Source of the DNA: Acidobacteriota bacterium | GTDB taxonomy: Bacteria > Acidobacteriota > Vicinamibacteria > Vicinamibacterales > UBA2999 | Length of the DNA: 56,922 nucleotides | Direction of reading: 5' to 3' | Assembly: GCA_021730945.1 (NCBI GenBank) | Contig: JAKFYH010000010.1 | Coordinates: 1 to 56,922, forward strand | In this document: positions 1-9,088 of the stretch, piece by piece | Numbering within the stretch: position 1 is the stretch's first letter | Layout: each line of letters starts with the position of its first letter | Position numbers and translations under genes: made by a program | Notes under the pieces: generated by a model | Told to the model about the DNA's origin: nothing | The model's input: only the letters and a program-made list of their open reading frames with translations | Database searches by the model: none

Positions 1-96
1 ATCGAAGTGTTCTATAACCAGAAGCGTCGGCACTCCACACTCGGCCAGATCAGTCCGGCAGAGTTCGAGCGGCGGGCACTAGCTCAGGCAGCGTAG
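1..96 (+). CDS. IS3-family transposase OrfB, C-terminal fragment
   Basis: This is the partial C-terminus of an IS3-family OrfB (DDE integrase-type) transposase, cut by the window edge. The 31 visible residues contain the family's terminal signature: an aromatic-Tyr-Asn stretch, Arg-Arg-His-Ser-Thr-Leu-Gly, then Ser-Pro-Ala-Glu-Phe-Glu. The stop is TAG at 94-96. In an intact element this protein catalyses excision and integration with OrfA or as a frameshifted OrfAB. The identical fragment is on the minus strand at the other end of the window. Confidence 0.85.
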   Translation: MEVFYNQKRRHSTLGQISPAEFERRALAQAA

Positions 97-127
97 TTAA
101 ACCGTCCACCAAATCGGATCAGGCTCA
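1..127 (+). mobile_element. Right end of an IS3-family insertion sequence (left copy)
   Basis: The window opens inside an IS3-family element. It holds the last 32 codons of the OrfB transposase and then about 30 bases of terminal DNA. The element ends in GGCTCA at 127, matching the CA-3' end typical of the family. The same 127 bases occur in reverse complement at 56796-56922; identity runs two bases further (to 129), probably by chance. The rest of the element lies outside the window. Exactly 127 bases of IS at each end also fits an assembly broken at a repeat. Confidence 0.85.
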
Positions 128-155
128 CTACTGGTGAAAGTGCTATAAAGGAGGT

Positions 156-440
156 GTGCGGCGCTTTGCTCTGGTTCTTTTCGTGACCGCTCTCTCAATC
201 AGCGCCAGCGGCGTGATTGAGCTGGTGATCCCAGAGGCGTGCTCCATTGAGGAGGCGGCCTCCAGCCAGGATCAGGACTGCTCAGCGACCTGCTACCGAT
301 GCCATTGTGGTCGTTCCATTGAGGTCGCCGCGTATAGCCTGGTCGCCGGGCACGTTCCGTTAGTCGCCGAAGCAATTCCTCCAACGCCATTCGTTCTACG
401 CGGAAGTCCTTCCGAAATCCTGCACGTTCCCAAGCTCTAA
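156..440 (+). CDS. Small exported cysteine-rich protein leading the czc-like operon
   Basis: A 94-residue protein with an N-terminal hydrophobic signal sequence (about residues 3-22). A Cys-rich stretch follows, with Cys-Tyr-Arg-Cys-His-Cys near residues 46-51. The C-terminal motif is Ile-Leu-His-Val-Pro-Lys. Small exported proteins of this style commonly precede the outer-membrane factor gene of heavy-metal RND operons; their function is not established. The start is GTG at 156, but AAGGAGG ends only one or two bases before it, so the true start may differ. It lies 29 bases after the IS end and 87 bases before the TolC-like gene. The cysteines suggest periplasmic metal binding, which is inference. 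Confidence 0.65.
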   Translation: MRRFALVLFVTALSISASGVIELVIPEACSIEEAASSQDQDCSATCYRCHCGRSIEVAAYSLVAGHVPLVAEAIPPTPFVLRGSPSEILHVPKL

Positions 441-526
441 CTCCATCTAGCCAAGTCACCTAAAGTTGCGCCCTTCGCCTGCGCGGGGGGAGGTGCGTCG
501 TTGTCGGCTGTCTTCGAAGGAGAGTT

Positions 527-1741
527 ATGCGCGTAGCGTGGAACACGCTTGCGTTGGTCGCGGCGTTCGCGTCCGGCGTCAGTCCGGCTTGGGCCCAAGT
601 TCCCTTGACCTTGAGCGAAGCCCTGTCGCGGGCGCGCGAACGAGCGCCAGAGATTGTGAGCGCACGTCTCGCGATCGACGAAGCTCGGGCCCGACTGGCC
701 GGAGCAACCCACCGGCAGTTGAATCCAGACGTGGACTTTGCTGCCGGCAATCGGCAAGGCAACGGCGAACGGTCAACCGATCTCGACGTCGGTTTCTCGC
801 AATCGTTCGAGCCGGGCCAACGCCGCTCATCCAGAGAGGCTATGGCGAATGCGAGCATCGCGCAGAGCACGGCAAGCCTCGAGGACGTCACGCGCGCGAC
901 CCTCCTGGAGACAGCCACACTTTTCCTTCGCTCACTACAGCTGTCTGAACGCGTGCGGCTCTTGGAGAGATCCGTGGAGTTGGCGGACAACGTCCTGCAA
1001 ATCGCCGATCGGCGCTTCCGCGCCGGTGATGTCGCCATTCTCGACGTCAACATCGCCCGAGCTGCAGCTGCCCGGATTAGAGCGGAGCGGCAGGGTGTCC
1101 TGGCCGAACAGGCGATCACGATTGGTGAGTTGAAGGAGTTGCTACAGCTGGAGGACGACATCACGCCGCAAGGCGATATGCCCACGGTTGCCAGCGTTGA
1201 TCCTTCGCTCCTCGCGGATGCCACCAGCCGGCGTCCTGAAATTCGTGTCCTCGAAGCCGCGATTCAAGAGGCTCAGGCCCAGGAACAGTTCGGACGCAGC
1301 TTCGGCAGCGTCGAATTCGGCGTCGGCGCACGCTATCAGCGCGAAGAGCGCAACAACATCGTTTTGGGTGGCCTCACGTTGACGTTGCCAATGTTCTCGA
1401 AGGGCCAGGAGCCAATCGCGTCGGGTCTGGCCCGAGCCGCCCGGCTCAGAGCTGAGCTTGACGCCACACGCATTCGAATCGGCATCGAAGTACGGGCAGC
1501 CCTGGCGGCTTATCAACGCCGTGTCGAGGCAGTGCAAGTGCTGGAGCGCGACGCGCTGCCGGGACTCGACGAGAGCGTCACGTTGGCCACGCGCAGTTTC
1601 GAAGTCGGGCAGATCGGTCTTGCCGAGTTGCTACTGATTCGTCGCGAAATTATCGATACCAGATTTCAGTATCTCGACGCCTTGTTAGAAGCCGCAATTG
1701 CCCGTGTTGAACTTGATGCGCGGGCTGGAGTTCTCCGATGA
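527..1741 (+). CDS. CzcC-like outer membrane factor (TolC family)
   Basis: Outer-membrane channel of an RND heavy-metal efflux complex, 404 residues. A signal peptide ends at Ala-Trp-Ala (residue 23). Two outer-membrane efflux protein repeats follow, rich in heptad-like Ala/Arg/Glu helices, as in CzcC. Length is normal for the family. The ATG at 527 has AAGGAGAG just upstream. It overlaps the adaptor gene by 4 bases (ATGA), showing translational coupling in a CBA operon. The substrate cannot be read from this subunit; the co-transcribed RND pump and Zn/Cd-type ATPase suggest divalent cations. Confidence 0.9.
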   Translation: MRVAWNTLALVAAFASGVSPAWAQVPLTLSEALSRARERAPEIVSARLAIDEARARLAGATHRQLNPDVDFAAGNRQGNGERSTDLDVGFSQSFEPGQRRSSREAMANASIAQSTASLEDVTRATLLETATLFLRSLQLSERVRLLERSVELADNVLQIADRRFRAGDVAILDVNIARAAAARIRAERQGVLAEQAITIGELKELLQLEDDITPQGDMPTVASVDPSLLADATSRRPEIRVLEAAIQEAQAQEQFGRSFGSVEFGVGARYQREERNNIVLGGLTLTLPMFSKGQEPIASGLARAARLRAELDATRIRIGIEVRAALAAYQRRVEAVQVLERDALPGLDESVTLATRSFEVGQIGLAELLLIRREIIDTRFQYLDALLEAAIARVELDARAGVLR

Positions 1742-2928
1742 CCCGCAACCTTGTTGTAATCCTTTTCTGCGCGGCTAGTGTTAACGCGTGTGGCGGAGGC
1801 GGAGGACAGTCCGCGCCGGCCGAAACGGCGAAGCCCGCGACACCTCCCGAGTCCGCCGACGCCCACGTCGATCCGAACGAGGTCAAGGTCGAAGAGGCCA
1901 TGCTTCGCGACTTGCGAATCACTACTGCTGCTGTCGAATCCCGGACCGGCGCGGAGGACGTGACCTTGCTCGGGGAGCTTGCCGTCGATGAGCGCAACTA
2001 CGCCGAGGTCGGTGTACCGGTGCCAGCGAGGGCCATGCGACTGATGGCCGGTCCCGGGGATCAGGTTCGCGCCGGTCAGATGCTGGTCGAACTTCAAAGC
2101 CCAGAACTTGGGAAACTGCGCGCGGAGTATGTCTCCGCGCAGGCCCGGCTCACCCTCGCTGAAGGTGCGCTGAAGCGCAAACGCGAACTGGCCGCTGAGA
2201 AGATTGTCCCCCAGCGAGAAGTCCAGGAAGCCGAGACGGATGCTACGCAAGCGCAGGCCGCCGTCAGATCTGCGAGCGCCGCGTTGACAGCGCTTGGCGT
2301 TCCGCCCTCCACCTCCGGTGATGCGGAGAGCCGCAGTGCTGCGACGTTCGGACTGCGTTCACCGGTGGCCGGCACGGTCCTCGAACGCAACATCGTTCAA
2401 GGTCAGATGCTCGACCCGGCAACGCCTGCGTTTCGAATCGCCAACCTGGCGACGTTATGGCTCACTGTCCACGCCTTCGAGCGGGACGCCGTTCGCATTG
2501 CGAAGGGCGCGAACGCGCGTCTGACTTTCTCCGCGCTACCCGGCGAGCAATTCCCAGGAGTGGTCACCCTTTTGGGCGGACAGGTTGCCAAGGAGTCCCG
2601 CACCATTCCAATTCGGATCGATGTCCGCAATCAGCGCGGCCTCCTGCGACCAGGGATGTCAGCGAGTGCAGCGGTGCCCGTCGGAGCGTCTGCGAGCCGG
2701 GTGCTGACCGTGCCTGTGGCTGCAGTGCAGCGTGTCCGCAACGAGTGGTGTGTGTTCCTGCCGAAGGATGCCAGCACCTTTGAGATCCGGAAGATCGGGC
2801 GGGGCAGAGATCTTGGTGACGAGGTCGAGGTCCTTTCGGGCTTGAAGACCGGCGAGAGGATCGTCGTCGAGGGCGCGTTTCTCCTCAAGTCACAGGCCGA
2901 AAAGGGCGAGGCCGACCATCATGACTAG
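1738..2928 (+). CDS. CzcB-like periplasmic adaptor (HlyD/MFP family), lipoprotein
   Basis: Periplasmic adaptor linking the inner-membrane pump to the outer-membrane factor, 396 residues. The N-terminus is a lipoprotein signal with lipobox Val-Asn-Ala-Cys18 followed by a Gly run, so it is probably anchored by lipid. The order is barrel-sandwich half, alpha-hairpin (about 130-190, Ala/Glu-rich), second barrel-sandwich half with Arg-Ser-Pro-Val-Ala-Gly-Thr-Val, beta-barrel, and membrane-proximal domain. The tail ends His-His-Asp, a possible metal site. It sits between czcC-like and czcA-like genes with a 4-base overlap upstream and 15 bases downstream. Confidence 0.9.
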   Translation: MTRNLVVILFCAASVNACGGGGGQSAPAETAKPATPPESADAHVDPNEVKVEEAMLRDLRITTAAVESRTGAEDVTLLGELAVDERNYAEVGVPVPARAMRLMAGPGDQVRAGQMLVELQSPELGKLRAEYVSAQARLTLAEGALKRKRELAAEKIVPQREVQEAETDATQAQAAVRSASAALTALGVPPSTSGDAESRSAATFGLRSPVAGTVLERNIVQGQMLDPATPAFRIANLATLWLTVHAFERDAVRIAKGANARLTFSALPGEQFPGVVTLLGGQVAKESRTIPIRIDVRNQRGLLRPGMSASAAVPVGASASRVLTVPVAAVQRVRNEWCVFLPKDASTFEIRKIGRGRDLGDEVEVLSGLKTGERIVVEGAFLLKSQAEKGEADHHD

Positions 2929-2943
2929 CGTCGAGGTTCGCTC

Positions 2944-5900
2944 ATGATTGCGCGCATCATTCGGAGCTCTTCGACGGCGCCGTTACTGACGGTGCTGCTG
3001 GTGCTTGCCGGCTCGGCGATCGGCGCCATCTGGTTGCAGGACTTGCGGCGAGATGTGTTTCCGGATCTCTCGGCCCCCGTATTCAATGTGATCGCCCAGA
3101 ACGCTGCCATGGGCGCCGAGGAACTCGAAACAGCAATTGCGATTCCGCTCGAGGTCGAATTGGCCGGCCTGCCAAACGTCCGCAGGGTGCGCTCAAACTC
3201 GCAGCTTGGCGTGGCCCAAGTCACTATCGAATTCGAGCCGAATGCCGACTACTACCGCTCGCGACAATTCGTTGCCGAGCGAGTCGCACAGGCGGCGGGA
3301 CAGCTGCCACCAGGGACCGAGCCGCCGCTCATCTCCAGTCTGACGGGACGCCTCAACGAGATCTTTGAGTTCACTCTTGAAGCCGACGAGGGAGCCGCTG
3401 ACTTGATGGCGCTCAGGGATCTCGCCGAGTTTGAGATCAAGAATCGCCTGCTGGCGGTCCCCGGTGTATCGGCGGTCGAACGCCTCGGCGGATACCTCAG
3501 GCAGTTTCAGATTCAACTCGACCCCGATCGCCTTGCGGCCAGGAAGATCAGCCTGGACGAGGTGCTCCATGCCGTGGAGGAGTCGAACCTGAATGCGTCC
3601 GGAGGCATCGTCGCTCAAGGCGCGATTGAATGGACCGTCCGTGCTGTTGGCCGTGCGACGACTGTCGATGACCTGCGACGCACCGTCGTCGTCGTCCGAG
3701 GAGGCGTCCCGGTACTGCTCGGCGACGTGGCCGATGTCGTCGAAGCCGCCGCAGTGAGACGCGGAGTGGCCCACCGTCTCAAGGGCGAGGTGGTCAGCGC
3801 GCGGGTGACGAAGCAATTCGGCTCCGACACGGTGGAGGTGGCAGCAGGCATTCGTGCCGCCGTGGAAGACATCCGTCGCAGCCTTCCGGAAGGCGTTCAG
3901 CTTCGCATCGTCTACGACCAGTCGGTCCTGGTGAATGGCGCACTGGGTGGGGTCGGTCGAGCCGTAATGCTGGGCGGGGTGTTCGTCGTCCTCGTGATCC
4001 TGTTCCTGCTTGGGAACGTCCGGGCCGCATTGCTCGTGACTCTGACAATCCCGCTATCAATCGCGCTGGCGGGTCTGCTGCTTAAGCCGCTCGATGTGGG
4101 CCTGAACACGATGACGCTCGGCGGTCTGGCAATTGCCGTCGGCCTCCTTGTCGATGCTGCGATCATCATGGTCGAAAACATCCTGCACCGCCTTGCCGGT
4201 GCGGCGACCAAGACGGAGCGCCAATCGCGCGCTGTCGCTGCCGCGATCGAAGTGGCGCGTCCGATCGTCTTCGCCACGTTGATTGTCATCGTTGTCTTTT
4301 TACCGCTGTTTGGCATGAGCGGTATTGAAGGACGCATGTATCAACCGTTGGCGGCGGCGGTCATCGCCGCGATGGCCGCGGCTCTCCTGCTTGCGGTGAC
4401 ATTAGTGCCTGTTGCGGCTGGCACGATTCTTCGCGCCCCGGCTTCTGGTCATGACGAAGACGTCGCCCTGCTGCGACTCATCAAGCGGGCTTACGCTCCC
4501 ATTCTTGACAGCTGTCTCCGACGACCAGGTACCGTGGCCCTCGTGACGCTGCTACTGGGCGCGCCCGGTGTTGGCCTTGCGCTCGTTGTTGGCAGCGATT
4601 TCATGCCTGCCCTGGACGAAGGCGCTTTTCTTCTCCAGACGGTGCTGCCCGCAGAGGCCTCGCTGGAAGAAGTGGACCGGCTCAATCACCGGGTTGAGGA
4701 CCTTCTTCGAGAGGTGCCTGAGGTCGAAGACGTGATCCGGAGAACGGGACGTGCGGAACGGACCGAAGATCCGATGCCACACACCGTTTCGGACGTGCTG
4801 GTCGCACTGAAGACAGACAGAACGAGAGACCTTGCCGCCATCGAGGACGACATGCGCGAGCGTCTTGAGCATCTGCCCGGGATCGCCGTGCTGTTCACAA
4901 CTCCGCTGGGGATGCGCATCGACGAAGGACTTGGAGGCACACCTGCCGATCTGTCGGTCCGGATCTTCGGTCCTGACCTGGAGACGTTGGGAGAGCTTGC
5001 CGAGCAGGCCGAGGCGATCATGGGCAGTGTGTCGGGATTGACCGACCTCCGCGCCGAGGAATTGTCTGGTTTGCCGCAGCTTCAGGTTGCCGTGGATCGG
5101 GAGGCCACGGCAAGGGTTGGTTTGGCGCCAGGTGATGTCATCAAAGCCATCCGCATTGGCCTTGTCGGAGAGGAGATGTCTCAGATCTGGGTCGGGCAGC
5201 GCCGTTTCGACCTCGTTGTCCGACTCCGAGACGACCGGCGTGACAATCTCGCTGCGATCCGCACAATGCTGATCGATGGGCACGATGGGACCAAGATCCC
5301 GCTTGGACAGCTCGCCACAATCACCCAGACATTCGGTCCCGCCGCAATTCGCCGCGAGGCGGGGACGCGAAGGATCGCAGTCGAAGCATCTGTCACCGGG
5401 CGAGACCTCGGGAGTGCTGCGGCCGATGTCCGCACGCGCCTGACAGAGCAATTGAAATTGCCCGCCGGCTACTTCTTTGATTTGGCTGGCAGGGTCGAGA
5501 ACCAAGAGCGGGCGTCGCGCGCCCTTACCCTCGCCATTGGCGCGGCATTATTCGGCGTGTTCGTATTGCTCAATCTCGCCTTGGGATCGGCAATTGAAGC
5601 GTTGCTCATCTTGTGCACGGTGCCTATGGCGTTCGTCGGCGGCATTCTCGCGCTGCTCCTGTTTGGAGAGACCTGGAATGTTTCATCTCTGGTTGGCTTA
5701 ATCGGTTTGTTCGGGATCGCAGTCCAAAACAGTCTCGTTCTCGTTACACAGATCCGCTCATTGATGGCTGAGGGACGCGATCTGGCTGGCGCAGTTCGCG
5801 AAGCGAGCATAGGGCGTGTCCGTCCGAAGTTGCTGACAGCCGCAACGGCGACGTTGGGTTTATTGCCACTGCTCGTCTTGCGCCTGCATGGCACTGAGAT

Positions 5901-6027
5901 CGAGAGACCGCTGGCGGTTGTGATGATCGGCGGCTTGGTCACTTCGACGATCTTCACATTGCTTGTGCTGCCAACCTTCTACCTACAGGTGCAGCAATGG
6001 CTGGGGAGGCGCGTGAGCCATGGCTAA
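2944..6027 (+). CDS. Heavy-metal RND efflux pump, CzcA/CusA family
   Basis: Inner-membrane RND proton/cation antiporter, 1027 residues, with TM1 near residues 12-32 and the two large periplasmic loops of the HME-RND family. The TM4 motif reads Ala-Val-Gly-Leu-Leu-Val-Asp404 to Glu411-Asn. That differs from the CzcA signature (Asp-Phe-Gly) found at 20233-23397. The three porter-domain methionines of CusA are absent, so a Cu(I)/Ag(I) role is not supported. It is coupled to the adaptor gene upstream and overlaps the P-type ATPase gene by 8 bases. Likely substrates are Zn, Cd, Co or Pb, inferred from the ATPase partner. Confidence 0.9.
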   Translation: MIARIIRSSSTAPLLTVLLVLAGSAIGAIWLQDLRRDVFPDLSAPVFNVIAQNAAMGAEELETAIAIPLEVELAGLPNVRRVRSNSQLGVAQVTIEFEPNADYYRSRQFVAERVAQAAGQLPPGTEPPLISSLTGRLNEIFEFTLEADEGAADLMALRDLAEFEIKNRLLAVPGVSAVERLGGYLRQFQIQLDPDRLAARKISLDEVLHAVEESNLNASGGIVAQGAIEWTVRAVGRATTVDDLRRTVVVVRGGVPVLLGDVADVVEAAAVRRGVAHRLKGEVVSARVTKQFGSDTVEVAAGIRAAVEDIRRSLPEGVQLRIVYDQSVLVNGALGGVGRAVMLGGVFVVLVILFLLGNVRAALLVTLTIPLSIALAGLLLKPLDVGLNTMTLGGLAIAVGLLVDAAIIMVENILHRLAGAATKTERQSRAVAAAIEVARPIVFATLIVIVVFLPLFGMSGIEGRMYQPLAAAVIAAMAAALLLAVTLVPVAAGTILRAPASGHDEDVALLRLIKRAYAPILDSCLRRPGTVALVTLLLGAPGVGLALVVGSDFMPALDEGAFLLQTVLPAEASLEEVDRLNHRVEDLLREVPEVEDVIRRTGRAERTEDPMPHTVSDVLVALKTDRTRDLAAIEDDMRERLEHLPGIAVLFTTPLGMRIDEGLGGTPADLSVRIFGPDLETLGELAEQAEAIMGSVSGLTDLRAEELSGLPQLQVAVDREATARVGLAPGDVIKAIRIGLVGEEMSQIWVGQRRFDLVVRLRDDRRDNLAAIRTMLIDGHDGTKIPLGQLATITQTFGPAAIRREAGTRRIAVEASVTGRDLGSAAADVRTRLTEQLKLPAGYFFDLAGRVENQERASRALTLAIGAALFGVFVLLNLALGSAIEALLILCTVPMAFVGGILALLLFGETWNVSSLVGLIGLFGIAVQNSLVLVTQIRSLMAEGRDLAGAVREASIGRVRPKLLTAATATLGLLPLLVLRLHGTEIERPLAVVMIGGLVTSTIFTLLVLPTFYLQVQQWLGRRVSHG

Positions 6028-8185
6028 TCGTTTGGAATTCCGGATTCACGGCATGGACTGCGCCGATGAGGTGGCGATCCTGCGACGCGAGATCGAGCCC
6101 ATCGTCAAAGAGCCGGGCCGCCTATCGTTCGACATTCTTCGCGGAAAGATGAATGTTGAACAGGGCGACCCGGCTGTAACGGAAGCCGGTTTAGTTGCCG
6201 CTGTGGCGAAGACCGGCATGCGCGCCGAGGTGTGGCAGGACGAGAAACCGACTTCATCGGACATGAGTTTCTGGCAACGGCGAGGCCGGACTGTCTTGAT
6301 GGCGGCGTCCGGTCTCCTCACTATCGCGGCGTTCGGCCTGCACGCATCGGTTGCCGGGCTCTCAGGTGCGGTCGGTTCTGAGGGCACCGGACTCGCCGAA
6401 GGTGAAGCTCCACTGGTGGCAGTGATTCTGTACGTCGCCGGAATTGTTTGTGGAGGCTGGTACGTCGCTCCAAGAGCGCTAGCCGCGGTCCTCAGGCTCA
6501 GGCCGGACATGAATCTGCTAATGGCGATAGCCGTGGTCGGCGCGGCGGCCATTGGCGAGTGGTTCGAAGCGGCGACGGTGACGTTTCTATTCGCCTTCTC
6601 GCTGGCCCTCGAATCGTGGAGTGTCAACCGAGCTCGACGTGCGGTTGAAGCGCTGATGGCGATCGCGCCGCCAACCGCGAGGCTACTCGCTCCGGACGGG
6701 TCGACGAAGGAAGTGAATGCGGCAGACGTAACTGTCGGGGCAATGATTCTTGTCAAACCAGGCGATCGGATCCCGCTAGACGGGACCGTCAGGCGCGGCA
6801 CCAGCCAGGTCAATCAGGCGCCGATCACCGGCGAAAGCATGCCTGTCGATAAAGCCCCTCCCGCAGAGGTGTTTGCGGGAACGGTCAATGGTGACGGTGC
6901 CCTCGAAGTCGAAGTAACGCGCCTTGTGGGTGAAACGACGCTCGCTCAAATCATCAGGATGGTGGAAGAGGCCCAGAGCCGCCGGGCACCATCAGAGCAA
7001 TGGGTCGACCGCTTCGCTCGGGTGTATACGCCGGTAATCCTCGGCGTGGCCATCCTGATTGCTGTCGTGCCGCCGTTGCTATTTGGTGGCGACTCCGGCG
7101 AATGGTTTTATCGTGCGTTGGTCCTGTTGGTGATCGGTTGCCCCTGCGCATTGGTCATTTCCACTCCAGTCAGCATCGTCGCCAGCCTCGCCGCCGCCGC
7201 CAAAGCCGGCGTATTGGTGAAGGGCGGCACCTTCATCGAAGCGCCTGCGAAGTTACGAGCGGTGGCGCTCGACAAGACCGGGACGCTCACTGCCGGTACC
7301 CCACAGGTCGTGGAGGTCAAGCCACTCGCGAATCACACCGAGCAGGAAATGCTGAAAGCAATGGGTGCGATTGAGGCCCACAGTGATCACCCTCTGGCAC
7401 GTGCGATTGTCGCGCATGTGGAAGGAAAGGGAATTACCTGGTCTCCCGCCTCGGAGGTGCAGTCAGTGCAAGGTCGCGGTGTTACTGCAGCGATCGACGG
7501 CAAACGTTACTGGCTCGGGTCTCACCGTTATCTCGAGGAGTTGAAGCAGGAGACTCCGGAGCTCCACGAACAGATTGAGGCGATGTCGTCGGCGGGCCGC
7601 ACGGTTGTCGTAATGGGAACCGACGATCATGTCTGCGGCTTCATCACTCTCGCCGACGCCGTCCGGCCCGAATCTGCGGCGGCCATTCGTGAGCTACATG
7701 CTGTCGGGGTTGAGCATGTGGTGATGTTGACAGGTGATAACAAGCCGACAGCGGAGCGCGTCGCTCGCGAAGTCGGCATCGATGAAGTGCATGCGGAGCT
7801 GCTGCCAGCGGATAAGGTCGCTGCTGTGGAAGATCTGGTCCGTCGCTTTACGTTCGTGGCCATGATCGGTGACGGTGTCAACGACGCGCCCGCGATGGGC
7901 CGAGCGACCATCGGGATGGCCATGGGTGCAGCAGGCAGCGATGCCGCTATTGAAGCGGCGGACGTGGCGCTCATGTCGGATGATCTGTCGCGACTGCCGT
8001 GGCTGATCAGACATTCGCGGCGCACGATGGGCATAATTCGTCAGAATGTGGTGCTGTCGCTGGGGGTCAAGTTGGTCTTTGTCGTTCTGACATTTGGCGG
8101 GTTCGCAAGCCTGTGGTCCGCAATCGCCGCCGACATGGGGGTGTCGCTGCTGGTTATTGCCAATGCGCTCCGATTATTACGCTAG
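6020..8185 (+). CDS. P1B-2-type Zn2+/Cd2+/Pb2+-exporting ATPase (ZntA/CadA-like)
   Basis: ATP-driven heavy-metal exporter of the inner membrane, 721 residues. The N-terminal HMA-like domain has Gly-Met-Asp-Cys-Ala-Asp-Glu, with Glu where most HMA domains have the second Cys. Translocation motif C374-P-C376 is followed by Ala-Leu-Val-Ile-Ser-Thr-Pro. The phosphorylated residue is Asp418 in DKTGT. The C-terminal helices have Lys (Gly-Val-Lys-Leu) and Asp-Met-Gly, the P1B-2 signature for divalent soft metals. It overlaps the RND gene by 8 bases, so pump and ATPase are co-expressed: the ATPase moves metal to the periplasm and the RND complex removes it across the outer membrane. Confidence 0.92.
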   Translation: MANRLEFRIHGMDCADEVAILRREIEPIVKEPGRLSFDILRGKMNVEQGDPAVTEAGLVAAVAKTGMRAEVWQDEKPTSSDMSFWQRRGRTVLMAASGLLTIAAFGLHASVAGLSGAVGSEGTGLAEGEAPLVAVILYVAGIVCGGWYVAPRALAAVLRLRPDMNLLMAIAVVGAAAIGEWFEAATVTFLFAFSLALESWSVNRARRAVEALMAIAPPTARLLAPDGSTKEVNAADVTVGAMILVKPGDRIPLDGTVRRGTSQVNQAPITGESMPVDKAPPAEVFAGTVNGDGALEVEVTRLVGETTLAQIIRMVEEAQSRRAPSEQWVDRFARVYTPVILGVAILIAVVPPLLFGGDSGEWFYRALVLLVIGCPCALVISTPVSIVASLAAAAKAGVLVKGGTFIEAPAKLRAVALDKTGTLTAGTPQVVEVKPLANHTEQEMLKAMGAIEAHSDHPLARAIVAHVEGKGITWSPASEVQSVQGRGVTAAIDGKRYWLGSHRYLEELKQETPELHEQIEAMSSAGRTVVVMGTDDHVCGFITLADAVRPESAAAIRELHAVGVEHVVMLTGDNKPTAERVAREVGIDEVHAELLPADKVAAVEDLVRRFTFVAMIGDGVNDAPAMGRATIGMAMGAAGSDAAIEAADVALMSDDLSRLPWLIRHSRRTMGIIRQNVVLSLGVKLVFVVLTFGGFASLWSAIAADMGVSLLVIANALRLLR

Positions 8186-8261
8186 GCATGAGGTTGCAAT
8201 GGGTCGGCCCCATGCGTTACCCCTGGCAGGAGCGAACACGCGAATCACGTTTGGAGTATCG

Positions 8262-9080
8262 ATGACGTCGGCGCCCTTCTCAACTGAAACGACCAACGCG
8301 CGGGTCAGTACGGTGACTGCCGCGATGGTTCTCACAGGCATGGCTGCTGGATTTGTCGGGGTCGGTGGCGGGGAGTTTCGGATTCCGGTCCTGGTGGAAG
8401 TGCTGCGTTACCCGCTCAAACTCGCAGGCGGAATCAATCTCGTGGTCGGGCTGTTCACGGTGACGCTCAGCATCGCTCGTCGTTGGGGCAATCAGTCATT
8501 AGCGTTAGACGATCTGGCGCTCGTAGTCGTTATGGGCGTTCTCTCCATAGCCGGCGCGGCGATTGGCGTCGTTGGTCGGGAACGATTACCCCTTCGGCCC
8601 CTGACGTTTGCTGTCGCTGGATACCTTGGCGTCGTGGGTCTGTGGATGCTCTACGAAGCATTTATTCACGCGGAGCATGTGCTGTTTGACCCGGAAGGAA
8701 TGACCCGCCTGGCGTTCGCAGGCGCGGTCGCATTCGTAATTGCGGTGGTGAGCGGCGGACTCGGAATCGCCGGTGGAGAGATGCGCATTCCCGCGTTGCT
8801 CTACTTGTTTGCGGTTCCGATTCAAATGGCGGGTTTACTAAGCCTGATGGTCTCCGTCCCCACACTGGCGGCTGGCGCTGTAACCGACAGACGGATCGGC
8901 GGCCTACCAAACGCGGCGCTTCGCGTGGCGGTGCTAATGGGCGTGGCATCGGCTGTAGGCGTCCTGATTGGCACGGCTTTGTTGCCGTACGCCAATCGCG
9001 ATTTGATCAAGGCCATGCTTGGCGCAATCCTTTTGCTAGCGTCGATCCACCTTGTGGCCCGACCGCCTCATTCAAACTGA
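8262..9080 (+). CDS. TauE/SafE (TSUP) family permease
   Basis: Membrane protein of about 272 residues with eight or so hydrophobic segments in two repeated halves. Each half carries the Gly-Gly-Gly-Glu-containing helix of the TSUP family (first Val-Gly-Gly-Gly-Glu-Phe-Arg-Ile-Pro, second Gly-Ile-Ala-Gly-Gly-Glu-Met-Arg-Ile-Pro). Members export sulfite, organosulfonates or related anions; the substrate here is unknown. The reading frame is open further upstream, but ATG 8262 has TTGGAG at a good distance and begins where family members do; ATG 8199 is the alternative. It follows the ATPase by 76 bases and may share its operon. Confidence 0.85.
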   Translation: MTSAPFSTETTNARVSTVTAAMVLTGMAAGFVGVGGGEFRIPVLVEVLRYPLKLAGGINLVVGLFTVTLSIARRWGNQSLALDDLALVVVMGVLSIAGAAIGVVGRERLPLRPLTFAVAGYLGVVGLWMLYEAFIHAEHVLFDPEGMTRLAFAGAVAFVIAVVSGGLGIAGGEMRIPALLYLFAVPIQMAGLLSLMVSVPTLAAGAVTDRRIGGLPNAALRVAVLMGVASAVGVLIGTALLPYANRDLIKAMLGAILLLASIHLVARPPHSN

Positions 9081-9088
9081 CGGGCGAA

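Noticed and set aside
115-155. Hybrid promoter at the IS/czc junction
   Set aside because: TATAAA at 144-149 could be a -10, but no fitting -35 is found 16-18 bases upstream, so I do not list it as a feature.
4552-5505. 317-residue minus-strand open frame opposite the first RND gene
   Set aside because: Composition and position mark it as a shadow of the RND gene.
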